A DNA stretch of 64,000 nucleotides from CAWIJK01 sp963836375 (GCA_963836375.1 CAWIJK010000004.1:248001-312000); one strand, 5' to 3'; counted from the stretch's first letter, positions 44,260 to 53,116 are shown. Program-made: numbers and translations. The notes: generated from the sequence alone by a model not told the origin.

Positions 44260-44712
44260 ATGACGACGAGAAATGACTTCTCCGACGAAGAATGGCACCT
44301 CGTGGTCGAGGGACCTCCGAGCGCCGGCATGATCGTGATCACGGCGGCGAAGGGCGGGATGCTCCGCGAGACCTGGGCGATGTCCAAGGTCTACGCGGAG
44401 GCGCGCCACCAGCACGGGGCCAGCGAGCTCCTCGACGCCATCGTGGCGGCCAAGCCGGAGATGGACCACACGAAGTACAAGACCCCCGAGGAGTTGAAGC
44501 AGAAGTCGCTCCAGCACATCCGCGATGCCGTGGCCCTCCTCGAGACCAAAACGACACCGGCCGAACTGGCCGACTACCGGAGCTTCGTCCTCACGGTCGC
44601 CAACAAGGTCGCGGCGGCCCACAAGGAGCACGGCGTCGGCGTGAGCCCCACCGAGACCGACGCCGTACAGGAGATCACGACGGCACTGGGGCGAGGGGCC
44701 CCCACCCCGTAG
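44260..44712 (+). CDS. Conserved-looking all-helical protein of unknown function
   Basis: 150 residues from ATG 44260 with a purine-rich ribosome-binding site (GAGAGGGAG). The sequence MTTRNDFSDEEWHLVVEGP leads into ITAAKGGMLRETWAMSKVYA, then YKTPEELKQKSLQHIRDAVA and YRSFVLTVANKVAAAHKEHG. It lacks Cys, signal and membrane segments. Predicted helical and soluble, with codon use like its neighbours, so I take it as real. I do not recognise a named domain. The ordered pattern of charged helices recalls small stress-related proteins, but no function is assigned. Confidence 0.75.
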   Translation: MTTRNDFSDEEWHLVVEGPPSAGMIVITAAKGGMLRETWAMSKVYAEARHQHGASELLDAIVAAKPEMDHTKYKTPEELKQKSLQHIRDAVALLETKTTPAELADYRSFVLTVANKVAAAHKEHGVGVSPTETDAVQEITTALGRGAPTP

Positions 44713-44891
44713 CAGGCGGCGACCCCCGGGCCACGGGCCGCGCCCGGGGCCGGCCAGTGGGGGGAAGCCGGGGTCAACCTCGGCTCGGCGGAGCGCCAGC
44801 ACCGGGCAACGTGCGCGGTGACCAGCCGCGTTGGCCGCCCGGCGCCACCACCGGCGCCCGGCGCGACACCGGGCGTCGGGGGCTCGCTAGT

Positions 44892-44916
44892 GTAGTTGTG
44901 TGCTGAAAGCAACTAC
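44892..44916. promoter_or_regulatory. MarR operator overlapping the marR start codon
   Basis: GTAGTTG (44892-44898) and CAACTAC (44910-44916) are perfect 7-base inverted arms with an 11-base spacer that contains the GTG start. TAGTGT at 44889-44894 could be a -10 element, which would make the mRNA leaderless. Binding here would block both initiation and transcription, giving autorepression of marR and the exporter. Confidence 0.6.
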
Positions 44917-45400
44917 CAGCCCCGAGCGGGGGCGGCCGGCACCCGCCCACGTCGACCGCTTCGAAGAGGCACTCCAGATGGTGGCCCGGTCGGTCCTTCA
45001 GGTGCGGCTGCACGAGCGCCTGTTGCGGTCGGCCGGCGTGCGGCTCGACCGGGCCGGGGCGGCCCTGCTGCACAAGCTCTCGGCCGGGGGCGACTCGCTG
45101 CGGGTGACCGATCTAGCCGAACTGCTCGGCGTCGACACCCCGACGGTGACCCGAAAGGTCCAGCAGCTCGAACGCGACGCCATGGTCGTGCGCCAGACCG
45201 ACCCTGACGATCGGCGGGCCATCAGGATCCGCCTCACCCCGGCCGGGCGCCGGACGCTCGAACGGGTCCGTCGCGCCCGTCGCGCCTGGCTCGACCAGCT
45301 CCTCGAGGGTTGGGACGACGACGACCTGTCCACCCTGGCCGACCTCCTGGGCCGTTTCGCCGACGACCTCGAGCGCGACATCGAGGACGCCCGTGTCTGA
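44900..45400 (+). CDS. MarR-family transcriptional regulator
   Basis: 166 residues from GTG 44900. Winged helix: VRLDRAGAALLHKLSAGG, recognition region LRVTDLAELLGVDTPTVTRKVQQLER and the wing RQTDPDDRRAIRIRLTPAGR with the D-x-R-DRR motif. The terminal helices form the dimer. Its stop overlaps the MFS gene start by 8 bases, so the two are coupled, the usual layout of a drug-efflux repressor with its pump. Confidence 0.93.
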   Translation: MLKATTSPERGRPAPAHVDRFEEALQMVARSVLQVRLHERLLRSAGVRLDRAGAALLHKLSAGGDSLRVTDLAELLGVDTPTVTRKVQQLERDAMVVRQTDPDDRRAIRIRLTPAGRRTLERVRRARRAWLDQLLEGWDDDDLSTLADLLGRFADDLERDIEDARV

Positions 45401-47048
45401 GTTGACCGCGGCACCGGTCGACAAGTCGGCGGCCGACGCCGAGCACCGGCGAATCATGGTGATCCTGGCCGCCCTCATGCTGGGGATGGCCCTGGCCGCC
45501 CTCGACCAGACCATCGTCGCCACGGCCCTGCCCACCATCGCCGGCGACCTCCACGGGTTGAACCACCTCTCGTGGGTGGTGACCGCCTACTTGCTGGCCA
45601 CGACCATCTCGACACCGTTGTGGGGCAAGCTCGGCGACCTCTACGGTCGAAAGAGCCTCTTCCAGTTGGCCATCGTGATCTTCCTGGCCGGTTCTATGCT
45701 CTCGGGCCTCTCCCAGTCCATGATCGAGTTGATCGGGTTCCGGGCCATCCAGGGCATCGGGGCCGGTGGGCTGATGGTCGGGGCCCAGGCCATCATGGGC
45801 GACGTCGTACCGGCCCGGCAGCGGGGCCGGTACATGGGCTACTTCGGCGTCGTCTTCGGGGTGACCAATGTGGCGGGGCCCCTCCTCGGTGGATGGTTCA
45901 CCGAGCACCTGACCTGGCGCTGGATCTTCTACATCAACGTTCCCCTCGGCATCATCGCACTGTTCGTCGTGGCCACCGCACTGCACATACCGGTCAAGCG
46001 GGTGCAGCACAAGATCGACTGGGCCGGCACGGCCCTGCTCGCCGTCGGCGTCACCTGCCTCATCCTCCTCACCACGTGGGCCGGCTCGGAATACGCCTGG
46101 GGTTCGAGCGTGATCATCGGTCTCGGCCTGGTCACCGCGGTGACCCTCGGGATCTTCTGCTGGGTCGAGACCCGGGCCGCCGAGCCGATCATCCCGCTCT
46201 GGCTGTTCAAGAACCGGACGTTCACCGCGACCTCGGGTGTCGGTTTCATCATCGGCTTCTGCATGTTCGGGGCCATCATCTACCTGCCCCTCTACCTCCA
46301 GGTCGTCCACGGGGCCTCGCCCACCCTCTCGGGGCTCGAGCTCCTGCCCATGATCGGAGGCATGCTTCTCACGTTCATCATGAGCGGGCGGCTGGTCACC
46401 AGGACCGGTCGCTACAAGGTGTTCCCCATCGTGGGGACGGCCGTCCTGACCGTCGGCTTCCTCTCGCTCACCCTGCTCGGCCCGCACACCCCCTACGGGG
46501 AGGTGGCTGCCTACATGTTCATCACCGGGTTGGGCATCGGCCTTGTCATGCAGGTCCTGGTGGTCGCCGTGCAGAACGCCGTGCCGCACTCCGAGCTCGG
46601 CGTGGCCACGGCGACCTCAACGTTCTTCCGGACCATCGGGGGGGCCTTCGGCGTGGCGGTGCTCGGGGCCGTGTTCGCCAACCGGCTGCTCTCCGAACTC
46701 CGGACACACGCCACCGCGGCCGAGCTCAAGCTGCTCAGCGGGTCGAACCTGGCCGCCAATCCGGCCCAGATCGACCACCTGCCCCCGACCCAGAAGACCT
46801 TCGTCATCAGCGCTTTCAGCCACTCGGTCGAGACGGCGTTTCTGGTCGCCGTGCCCTTCGTCGTCATCGGCTTCGTCCTCAGCTGGCTCATCAAGGAGAT
46901 CCCGCTGCGCACCACGGCGTTCGTCCCCAACACCGGGCGCGGCGCCGAACAACCTGGTGACGGCGACGGCGACGCGACGGCCGGCGAGGCCAGCGACGCG
47001 GCCGGCGGCGAAGCCCCCGCGTCGGCGCCGGTGGCCGGCCCGGGCTGA
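45393..47048 (+). CDS. MFS drug exporter, DHA2 family
   Basis: 551 residues from GTG 45393. Helix 1 contains LAALDQTIVATALPTIAGDL (motif D1), motif A GKLGDLYGRKSLFQLA, then RAIQGIGAGGLMVGAQAIMG and motif C-like GVTNVAGPLLGGWFTEHLTWRWIFYINVP. Fourteen membrane segments, with an acidic Ala/Gly-rich cytoplasmic tail of about 45 residues. The family exports many hydrophobic compounds; the partner MarR suggests induction by one of them. Confidence 0.95.
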   Translation: MSELTAAPVDKSAADAEHRRIMVILAALMLGMALAALDQTIVATALPTIAGDLHGLNHLSWVVTAYLLATTISTPLWGKLGDLYGRKSLFQLAIVIFLAGSMLSGLSQSMIELIGFRAIQGIGAGGLMVGAQAIMGDVVPARQRGRYMGYFGVVFGVTNVAGPLLGGWFTEHLTWRWIFYINVPLGIIALFVVATALHIPVKRVQHKIDWAGTALLAVGVTCLILLTTWAGSEYAWGSSVIIGLGLVTAVTLGIFCWVETRAAEPIIPLWLFKNRTFTATSGVGFIIGFCMFGAIIYLPLYLQVVHGASPTLSGLELLPMIGGMLLTFIMSGRLVTRTGRYKVFPIVGTAVLTVGFLSLTLLGPHTPYGEVAAYMFITGLGIGLVMQVLVVAVQNAVPHSELGVATATSTFFRTIGGAFGVAVLGAVFANRLLSELRTHATAAELKLLSGSNLAANPAQIDHLPPTQKTFVISAFSHSVETAFLVAVPFVVIGFVLSWLIKEIPLRTTAFVPNTGRGAEQPGDGDGDATAGEASDAAGGEAPASAPVAGPG

Positions 47049-47063
47049 CCGACCGCCTCCGGA

Positions 47064-47092
47064 CCCAGCCGGTGCCAGCCGCGCCGGCTGGG
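47064..47092 (+). terminator. Hairpin after the MarR-MFS operon
   Basis: CCCAGCCGG (47064-47072) pairs perfectly with CCGGCTGGG (47084-47092) across an 11-base loop, 16 bases after the MFS stop. There is no U-tract. Confidence 0.5.
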
Positions 47093-47167
47093 CCACCCTC
47101 ACGCTGTCGGGCTCAGGCCGCCACCCCAGCCCGGTCCGGTCGGCGCGGGCTGTGTCACGATCTGTCG

Positions 47168-47539
47168 GTGCTCGACCACGTGTCCATCCAGTGTGCCGAT
47201 GTCGCCGCGTCCGGCGCCTTCTACGACGCGGTCCTGGCCCCGCTCGGCGGCGTCCGGTTGATGGAGTTCGCCGAGAGCGTCGGGTTCGGCGCAGGCGGGA
47301 AACCCGAGTTCTGGATCGGGCCGCGGTCACCGGCGAGGGGTTCCGCGAGTGCCACCTGGCCTTCGAGCGCGGCGGACCGGGCCGCCGTCACCGCCTTCTA
47401 CGACGCGGCGGTGCGCCTGGGCGGCGACGTGCTGCATCCGCCGAGGCTCTGGGCCGAGTACCACCCCAACTACTTCGGCGCCTTCGTCCGCCACCCCGAC
47501 GGGAACAACGTGGAGGCCGTTTGCCACTCGCCGGGCTAG
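47168..47539 (+). CDS. VOC/glyoxalase-family protein with an out-of-frame inner segment
   Basis: 124 residues from GTG 47168. N-terminal beta-alpha-beta LDHVSIQCADVAASGAFYDA and C-terminal WAEYHPNYFGAFVRHPDGNN with VEAVCH are clean VOC family sequence with metal-ligand His and Glu. Between about 47321 and 47375 the frame as given reads low-quality residues, while the neighbouring frame gives AVTGEGFRECHLAFE, the expected strand. A missing G near 47320 and an extra C near 47374 would restore it. The outer frame stays open, so this is a compensated double shift of about 18 codons. Confidence 0.75.
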   Translation: MLDHVSIQCADVAASGAFYDAVLAPLGGVRLMEFAESVGFGAGGKPEFWIGPRSPARGSASATWPSSAADRAAVTAFYDAAVRLGGDVLHPPRLWAEYHPNYFGAFVRHPDGNNVEAVCHSPG

Positions 47540-47542
47540 GGC

Positions 47543-48459
47543 CCGGTCGAGAGCCCCGGTGCTCGGACCGCCTCTGGCCCGACGCGAGCCTCGACACCGC
47601 CCCGGACCGGGTGCAGGGCAGTGGCTACCAGGACGGGGACGACAGCATCTCGGGCTTCAGCCTCACCCACCTCTCGGGGGCGAGATGCCCGATCTTCGGG
47701 GACGTCCCGATCCTCCCGGTCACCGGGGCGGTGCGCAGAACCCGGCGGCGCTGACCGAGCCGTACACACCTGACGACCAGCAGGCCTCCGCCGGCCGCTA
47801 CCAGGTGAGCCTCGGCACCTCGGCGGTCACCGTGGGGCTCTCGGCGACCACCCGCACCGGCACCGGCCGGTTCACCTTCCCGTCGACGAGCGACGCCGAC
47901 CTCCTCTTCGACTCAGCGGCTCCGAGGACGGGATCGTGTCGTCGTCGGTGCGCGTGGTCGCCCCCGACGAGGTGACCGGGTCGGTGACGAGTGGCGGGTT
48001 CTGCGGCTCACAGAGCACGTACACGCTGCACTTCGTCGCCGCGTTCGACCGCTCCTTCGCCAGCTACGGGGTCTTCGACGACGCCGGGCTGCACCCGGGG
48101 ACCGCTGTCTGCTCGGGGACCGAGGCCACCGCCTGCGGCGGATGGGTCACCTTCGAGGCACTGGCCGAGCGCACCGTCACCATGAAGGTGGGCGTGTCGT
48201 ACGTCAGCGTGCACGACGCCGAGGGACCGTCGTGTCCTGGAGGGCCTCGTCGTCCGTCGGCGTCACCGTCACACCGGCAGCGGGGCGGCTCGTCCTCCCG
48301 GCGACGGCGCGCTCGGCGCCCTTCGCCCGCGCGGCCTCGACCCTCCAGGTGACCGCGACCTCCACGGCACCCGGTGCGATCCACGTCGCGTTCGACCCCC
48401 GCGGGGAGCCGGCCGACGTCCCCCCGGTCGTTCTCGAGGTGAACCCCCCCAGCTACTGA
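47543..48459 (+). pseudogene. Internally deleted GH92 alpha-mannosidase remnant
   Basis: N-terminal beta-sandwich domain of a GH92 (alpha-1,2-mannosidase) protein in three frames: SISGFSLTHLSGARCPIFGD and VPILPVTGAV; NPAALTEPYTPDDQQASAGR with ATTRTGTGRFTFPSTSDADL; then EVTGSVTSGGFCGSQSTYTL and TMKVGVSYVSVHDAEG. Directly after this the sequence jumps, near 48225, to a C-terminal module VGVTVTPAAGRLVLPATA ending PPVVLEVNPPSY. The (alpha/alpha)6 catalytic domain and the N-terminal signal are missing. Shifts equal missing bases. This is a decayed gene, not a functional enzyme. Confidence 0.75.
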
Positions 48460-48462
48460 CCC

Positions 48463-48490
48463 GGTCGCCGGCCCGCGCGGCTCGGCGACC
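48463..48490. terminator. Hairpin between the GH92 remnant and the convergent cyclase gene
   Basis: GGTCGCCG (48463-48470) and CGGCGACC (48483-48490) are perfect 8-base arms around a 12-base loop, four bases after the TGA of the remnant. It is probably a bidirectional terminator, though no U-tract is present on either side. Confidence 0.45.
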
Positions 48491-48571
48491 GACGGACCAC
48501 GGTGCCGGTGAAGGGGGGCACGGACCGGCGGGGGCGGGACGTCCTCGACGACGTGATCGACCCCCGGGGTC

Positions 48572-51500
48572 TCACAGACCGATGAGCAGTCCCGGCATCA
48601 CCAGGCCGGCCGCCGCCCCTTCGAGGCGCATCTGCGCCTGGCGGTCGCCGTGCACGGCCAGGGCCCGCAGGACGAGGGCGCCGGTCAGGCTGGAGTCCTC
48701 GGGGCCCGGAGGCTCGAGCCCGCCGGTCCGCCCGGTGATCTCGGCCGTGATCGCCTCCGCCGCCCGCCGCGCCGGGACGGCGCCCAAGGCGGCGGCGGCC
48801 GCGGCGGCCCGGTCGGCGACCAGGCGGGCCTCGTCCGGCCGGCCCCCCAGCTGGAGGGCCAGGGCGTGCAGCACCCCGGTGAGGTCCCCGATGACCCCGA
48901 GCTGGTGCTCCCGGACGGCGTCGGCGTGGCAGAGCGCCTCTTCGATCCGCCCGGCCAGGATCAGCGCCACCTCGATGACCACCACCGCCATCCCGACGAC
49001 CGGGTCCGCCGTGGAGGTGGGCGGGAGGGGCGGTGGCCGGTCCGGCACTCCCCCGGCCACCAGCACCGCGAAAGCGACGGACCAGCCCAGCCAGGAGTCC
49101 TGGTCACGCAGCCTGGAGGTCCGCTCGAGCGCGGCGACGTGGGCCGTCGCCTCATCCACCCGGCCGGTGAGGCGGGCCATGATGGCGAGCAGGCTGTGGC
49201 CGTGGATCTCCATCTCGCCGGCGCCGAGTTCGCGGGCCAGCTCGACCAGCCGGACGGCGAAGCCCTCGGCATCGGCGACGTCGTCGGTGTTCCCGCACAG
49301 CGAACGGAAGAAGTGGTTCCAGCTCAGGGTGGAGAGCGTGGCCAGCTGCTTCGTCCGGTCCCCGGCGGCGTCGGCGAACTCGAGCGCGTCGGCCAACCAG
49401 CCGCTCACGCGGCGGTCGGTGGGCTTGGCCAGACAGAGGAAGGACGAAGCGGCCACCGCGCCCCCCCGGTCACCCAGCGCCTCGAACAGGCCGAGGGCCA
49501 GCTCGAGGCGCTCCGCCGACTGCTCCATCCGGCTGAGGTAGAAGCTGGCCACCCCGGCGTTGGCGTGGGCCCACGCCTCCTTCTCGGCCACCTTGAGCTG
49601 GCGCCAGCGTCGCGCTACGTCGTCGAGCCGCGGGAGCGCCCATCCCGGGTCGGTGAAGACACGGGCCGCCGCCGCGATGTGATCGCGCTCGACGGCTATG
49701 GCCGGGTCGTCGGGGTCGTCGGGGAGGAGGGCCAGCGTGTCGTCGAGGTCCTCGACCTGCCCGCAGAGTGCTTCGAGCCGGGCCAGCTCGAGGAGGGCGG
49801 GCGGGCGGCGCAGCCCCAGGGCCACCGCCCGCTGCAAGAGGCGCAACGCATCGGGGTGCCGTGAGACCCGGACCAGCTCGTCGGCCGCCTCGACCAGTGC
49901 CTCGGCGGCCAAGGAGGCAAGGGCGGGGTCGTCGTCCAGGTACTCAGAGGCCCGGTCGAGGTGCCGGGCGCGCTCTTCGGGCCTGGCCACCAGGTCCCCC
50001 GCCCGGCGGTGGAGCTCCCCCCGGGTGGTGTGGGGCAGGGTCTCGTAGGCCACCTCCCGCAGGAGGGGGTCGGCCAGGTCGTAGTGACCGTCGGCACTGC
50101 GACGCAGGAGCCCGCCGTCCACCAGCCCCCCCAGGGAGGCGGCGGTCTGGGGCGAGCCCAGGGCGGCCACCTGATCGGCCGTCGCCGTGTGCCCGAGCAC
50201 GGCCACGTGCTGGAGCCCCAGCTTCTGGCCGGGTTCGAGGGCGTCGAGGCGGGCGGCCAGGAGGGCCTGGAGGGTGGCCGGGATGGGCGCCCCGGTCAGG
50301 CGGTACTGGTCCCCGTCGGCCACCAGCAGCCCCCGGGCCCGGGCCACCGCCACCAGCTCTCGCAGGTAGAGCGGGTTCCCGCTGGCCCGGTCCACCAGGA
50401 CGTCGGCCGCCTCGGGGGCGAGGGGCCGGTCGCAGGTCAGGGCGGCGGCCAGGGCCGTCGAGTCCGCCCGGCCGAGCGGGGCCAGCCTGACCGTGGTCGC
50501 CGAGGGAAAGCGCAGCAGCCACTCGGCCGGTTCGGCCCGGCCGACCAGGACGACCAGGATGGCGGCGTCGCCCAGGCGGTCGGTGAGCTCGGCCAGCAAT
50601 TCGAGCGTGCGGGCGCCGCTGCGGTGCAGGTCGTCGATCACGACCAGGAGGGGGACCTCGGCGCTCTTCTCGTGGAGGAGTCGGCCGAAGGCCCAGATCT
50701 GCTCCCGGCCGATGGCGGCGGGGTCGATGGCCCGCAGCGACGGGTCGGCCTCGCCGGCGACCGAGCGGATCCGGGCCCCGACCTCGGCGTCCACCGGCGG
50801 CCCGAGCTGGCGGACCAGGTCCCGGGCCACCGTCGCCCCGCCCAGACGGCCGTAGGCGGGGAAGGCGGCCCGCACGACCCGCCCGTCGGTCCCGGCGTAC
50901 TCGGCCAGCTCTGCGGCCAGGCGGGTCTTGCCGGAACCGGCCTCGCCGCACAACAGGACCACCCGCGCCTGGCCGTCGTGGCGGATCCGGCGCCACTGGG
51001 CCTCGAGGAAGGCCAGCTCGTCGTCGCGACCCACGAGTGGCGGGTCCTCGTGCCCGGGACCGCCGCCCACCGGGTGGAGGGCCTCGGCCTCCCACACCTC
51101 CACCGCCTCGCCCTTGCCCTTCAACAGGATCGGCCGGTGCTCACTGAAGCGCACCCGGTCCCGGGCCAGCTCGGCCGTCACCCGCCCGCAGAGCACCTGA
51201 CCGGGAGCGGCCGCCTTCTCCAGTCGCGCCGCCACGTTGACAACGTCGCCGATCACGGTCACGTCCCCGGCCCGACCGACGGCGGTGGCCATGACCTCGC
51301 CCGAGTTGATCCCGATGGAGAAGGCCAGGTCACCGGCGACCTCGCGCATCGCCAACCCGGCCGCCACCGCCCGCTCGGCATCATCGTCGTGGGCGGTCGG
51401 GACACCGAAGACGGCCATCACCGAATCGCCCATGAACTTGTCCACCGTGCCCCCGTGCTCGGCCACGATCTCACCCAGCTTGCGGAAGGCACCGTCGACC

Positions 51501-51781
51501 ATCCGGGCGACGACCTCGGGGTCGGTGCGCTCGGACAGTGAGGTGAACCCGACGACGTCGGCGAACAGGACGGTCGCCAGCTTGCGCTCCTCGACGGCGG
51601 CGGGGTCACCCGGCGGGGCACCCTCGTGGAGCGACCACCCGCATTGGCCGCAGAAGCGCTGGCCCGCCGGGTTGGCGGTGCCGCACGACGGGCACCCGTC
51701 GACCGGGAGCGCCGCCCCGCAGCGCCCACAGAACCGGTACCCGTCGGGATTGCTGTCGTCGCAGTTCGAGCAGACGAGCAC
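48572..51781 (-). CDS. Zinc-ribbon, class III nucleotidyl cyclase, STAND-type ATPase, TPR-like protein
   Basis: 1069 residues. Two zinc ribbons at 4-21 (CSNC, CGRC) and 30-48 (CPSC, CGQC). Class III cyclase domain at about 66-235 with metal-binding Asp in VLFADVVGFTSLSERTD and KFMGDSVMAVFG, and the VIGDVVNVAARLEKAA motif. A large AAA/NACHT-like ATPase follows: LVGRDDELAFLEA, Walker A LCGEAGSGKTRLA, Walker B LLVVIDDLHRSGARTLELLA. The C-terminal half is Ala/Leu-rich helical repeats of TPR type. This is the architecture of large actinobacterial adenylate cyclases of the Rv0386/Rv1358 kind but without a LuxR domain. Probable role: ATP-gated cAMP signalling. Confidence 0.92.
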   Translation of the reverse strand: MLVCSNCDDSNPDGYRFCGRCGAALPVDGCPSCGTANPAGQRFCGQCGWSLHEGAPPGDPAAVEERKLATVLFADVVGFTSLSERTDPEVVARMVDGAFRKLGEIVAEHGGTVDKFMGDSVMAVFGVPTAHDDDAERAVAAGLAMREVAGDLAFSIGINSGEVMATAVGRAGDVTVIGDVVNVAARLEKAAAPGQVLCGRVTAELARDRVRFSEHRPILLKGKGEAVEVWEAEALHPVGGGPGHEDPPLVGRDDELAFLEAQWRRIRHDGQARVVLLCGEAGSGKTRLAAELAEYAGTDGRVVRAAFPAYGRLGGATVARDLVRQLGPPVDAEVGARIRSVAGEADPSLRAIDPAAIGREQIWAFGRLLHEKSAEVPLLVVIDDLHRSGARTLELLAELTDRLGDAAILVVLVGRAEPAEWLLRFPSATTVRLAPLGRADSTALAAALTCDRPLAPEAADVLVDRASGNPLYLRELVAVARARGLLVADGDQYRLTGAPIPATLQALLAARLDALEPGQKLGLQHVAVLGHTATADQVAALGSPQTAASLGGLVDGGLLRRSADGHYDLADPLLREVAYETLPHTTRGELHRRAGDLVARPEERARHLDRASEYLDDDPALASLAAEALVEAADELVRVSRHPDALRLLQRAVALGLRRPPALLELARLEALCGQVEDLDDTLALLPDDPDDPAIAVERDHIAAAARVFTDPGWALPRLDDVARRWRQLKVAEKEAWAHANAGVASFYLSRMEQSAERLELALGLFEALGDRGGAVAASSFLCLAKPTDRRVSGWLADALEFADAAGDRTKQLATLSTLSWNHFFRSLCGNTDDVADAEGFAVRLVELARELGAGEMEIHGHSLLAIMARLTGRVDEATAHVAALERTSRLRDQDSWLGWSVAFAVLVAGGVPDRPPPLPPTSTADPVVGMAVVVIEVALILAGRIEEALCHADAVREHQLGVIGDLTGVLHALALQLGGRPDEARLVADRAAAAAAALGAVPARRAAEAITAEITGRTGGLEPPGPEDSSLTGALVLRALAVHGDRQAQMRLEGAAAGLVMPGLLIGL

Positions 51782-51850
51782 CCCGTTCAGGGTACCGGGC
51801 GCCGGGCCGTCCCGGCCGCTCGGTCCCGGCCCCGAGCGCCCGGCCGGCGG

Positions 51851-53116
51851 TCAGAGCCGGGCGTAGGCCGCCGCCTCGGCGGCGAACCGCTCCGTCGCCT
51901 CGGCGTTGACCGAGGGGCGGGTGGCCTCGATGGCGGTGAGGACGTCGTCGTCGCCGATCCGGTCCGGTCCCCCCGCCAGTGCCCGGTCGAAGGCCAGCTG
52001 GGCGCTGCGCTGCGCGACCAGGGCGAAGTCGGCCGGGGTGAACCCCGCCGTCCGGACGGCGACCATCTCGACGTCGGCGGCGGGGAGGAACTCGGCGGCC
52101 AGCTCGGCGCGACCGGCCCCGTCAGGTGCACCGACCGGGATGATGAGGTCGAAGCGGCCGGGTCGCAGGAGGGCCGGGTCCATCGCGGCGATGGAGTTCG
52201 TGGCCATCACCATCAGGCGCCCCGGTCGGCCCTTGAAGGTGGGCACCGCCTTCAAGAGCTCGTTGACCAAGGGCTGGGTGTCGGGGCGCCCGGCCCGGTC
52301 GGCGGCGATCTCGTCGGCCTCGTCGATGAAGCAGACCAGCCGCTCCACCCGCCCGAGCTCCTCGAGGGCCTGGCGCAGGGCCAGGGCCCCCTGGGCGCCG
52401 TGCCCGAGCAGCGAGGGGTGTAACTCGACGAAGCTCCACGACAGTCGGGAGGCGATGGCCCGGGCGAACGAGGTCTTGCCGGTCCCGGGCGGCCCGAACA
52501 ACAAGATGGTGCCCGGCGGGACGAGCCCGATCTGGCTCGCCAGTCCGGGGTGCCGCAGGGGTTCGAGGACCCGGCGTTCCAAGAGCGCCTTGGTGGCGGT
52601 GAACCCCTTCATCGCCTCCCAGAGCCCGGCCTCGGGGAGCCCTCCGCCGTAGTGCTCCACCCGGGCCAGGTCCTCTGGGACCATCGACGAGTCGCGGGTG
52701 TAGAGGTGCAGCCCGTCGAGGTGGGTGAACCCCTGGTTGGCGAAGGCCTCCTCCCCCACCTGGCCCGGGCGGACCAGGGCCACCAGACGGCTCGCCCCGC
52801 GGTGGATGATCTCCTGGTCGAGGCGCCGCAGCAGGGCCGAGCCGATCCCGAGGTGGCGCCACGTGGGGTGGATGGCGAAGACCAGCAGGTGGGCGTCGGG
52901 CCCGCTGATGCGGGCCACCGCGGCACCGACCAGCTCGCCGCCGGCCCCGACGGCCACCAGGGCCGGTTGGTGCTCGTGGAGGGCCTCGACGACGTCGCTG
53001 CGGTTGTAGGCCGCCGCGGCGGCGGTGCCGGCGGCGTCCATGAGTTCCACGACGTCCTCGAAGGAGACCGCCGGTTCGTGGTGGTCGAGGGTCAGGACTC
53101 GCCAGGTGGCCAACAC
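51851..53116 (-). CDS. GNAT acetyltransferase-AAA+ ATPase fusion protein
   Basis: 421 residues from GTG 53116. Residues 1-145 are a GNAT domain: ALVAVGAGGELVGAAVARIS, acetyl-CoA loop WRHLGIGSALLRRLD and FANQGFTHLDGLHLYTRD. After a linker, residues 160-421 are a classical AAA+ module: Walker A GPPGTGKTS (208-216), Walker B VCFIDEADEIAA, sensor Asn in MATNSIAAMDPALLRPGRFD with the Arg-finger-like RPGRFD. The AAA part resembles FtsH/CDC48-type modules without a peptidase. It lies 69 bases upstream of the cyclase-ATPase gene on the same strand. I know of no standard function for this fusion; an ATP-driven remodelling of an acetylated target is possible. Confidence 0.85.
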   Translation of the reverse strand: MLATWRVLTLDHHEPAVSFEDVVELMDAAGTAAAAAYNRSDVVEALHEHQPALVAVGAGGELVGAAVARISGPDAHLLVFAIHPTWRHLGIGSALLRRLDQEIIHRGASRLVALVRPGQVGEEAFANQGFTHLDGLHLYTRDSSMVPEDLARVEHYGGGLPEAGLWEAMKGFTATKALLERRVLEPLRHPGLASQIGLVPPGTILLFGPPGTGKTSFARAIASRLSWSFVELHPSLLGHGAQGALALRQALEELGRVERLVCFIDEADEIAADRAGRPDTQPLVNELLKAVPTFKGRPGRLMVMATNSIAAMDPALLRPGRFDLIIPVGAPDGAGRAELAAEFLPAADVEMVAVRTAGFTPADFALVAQRSAQLAFDRALAGGPDRIGDDDVLTAIEATRPSVNAEATERFAAEAAAYARL

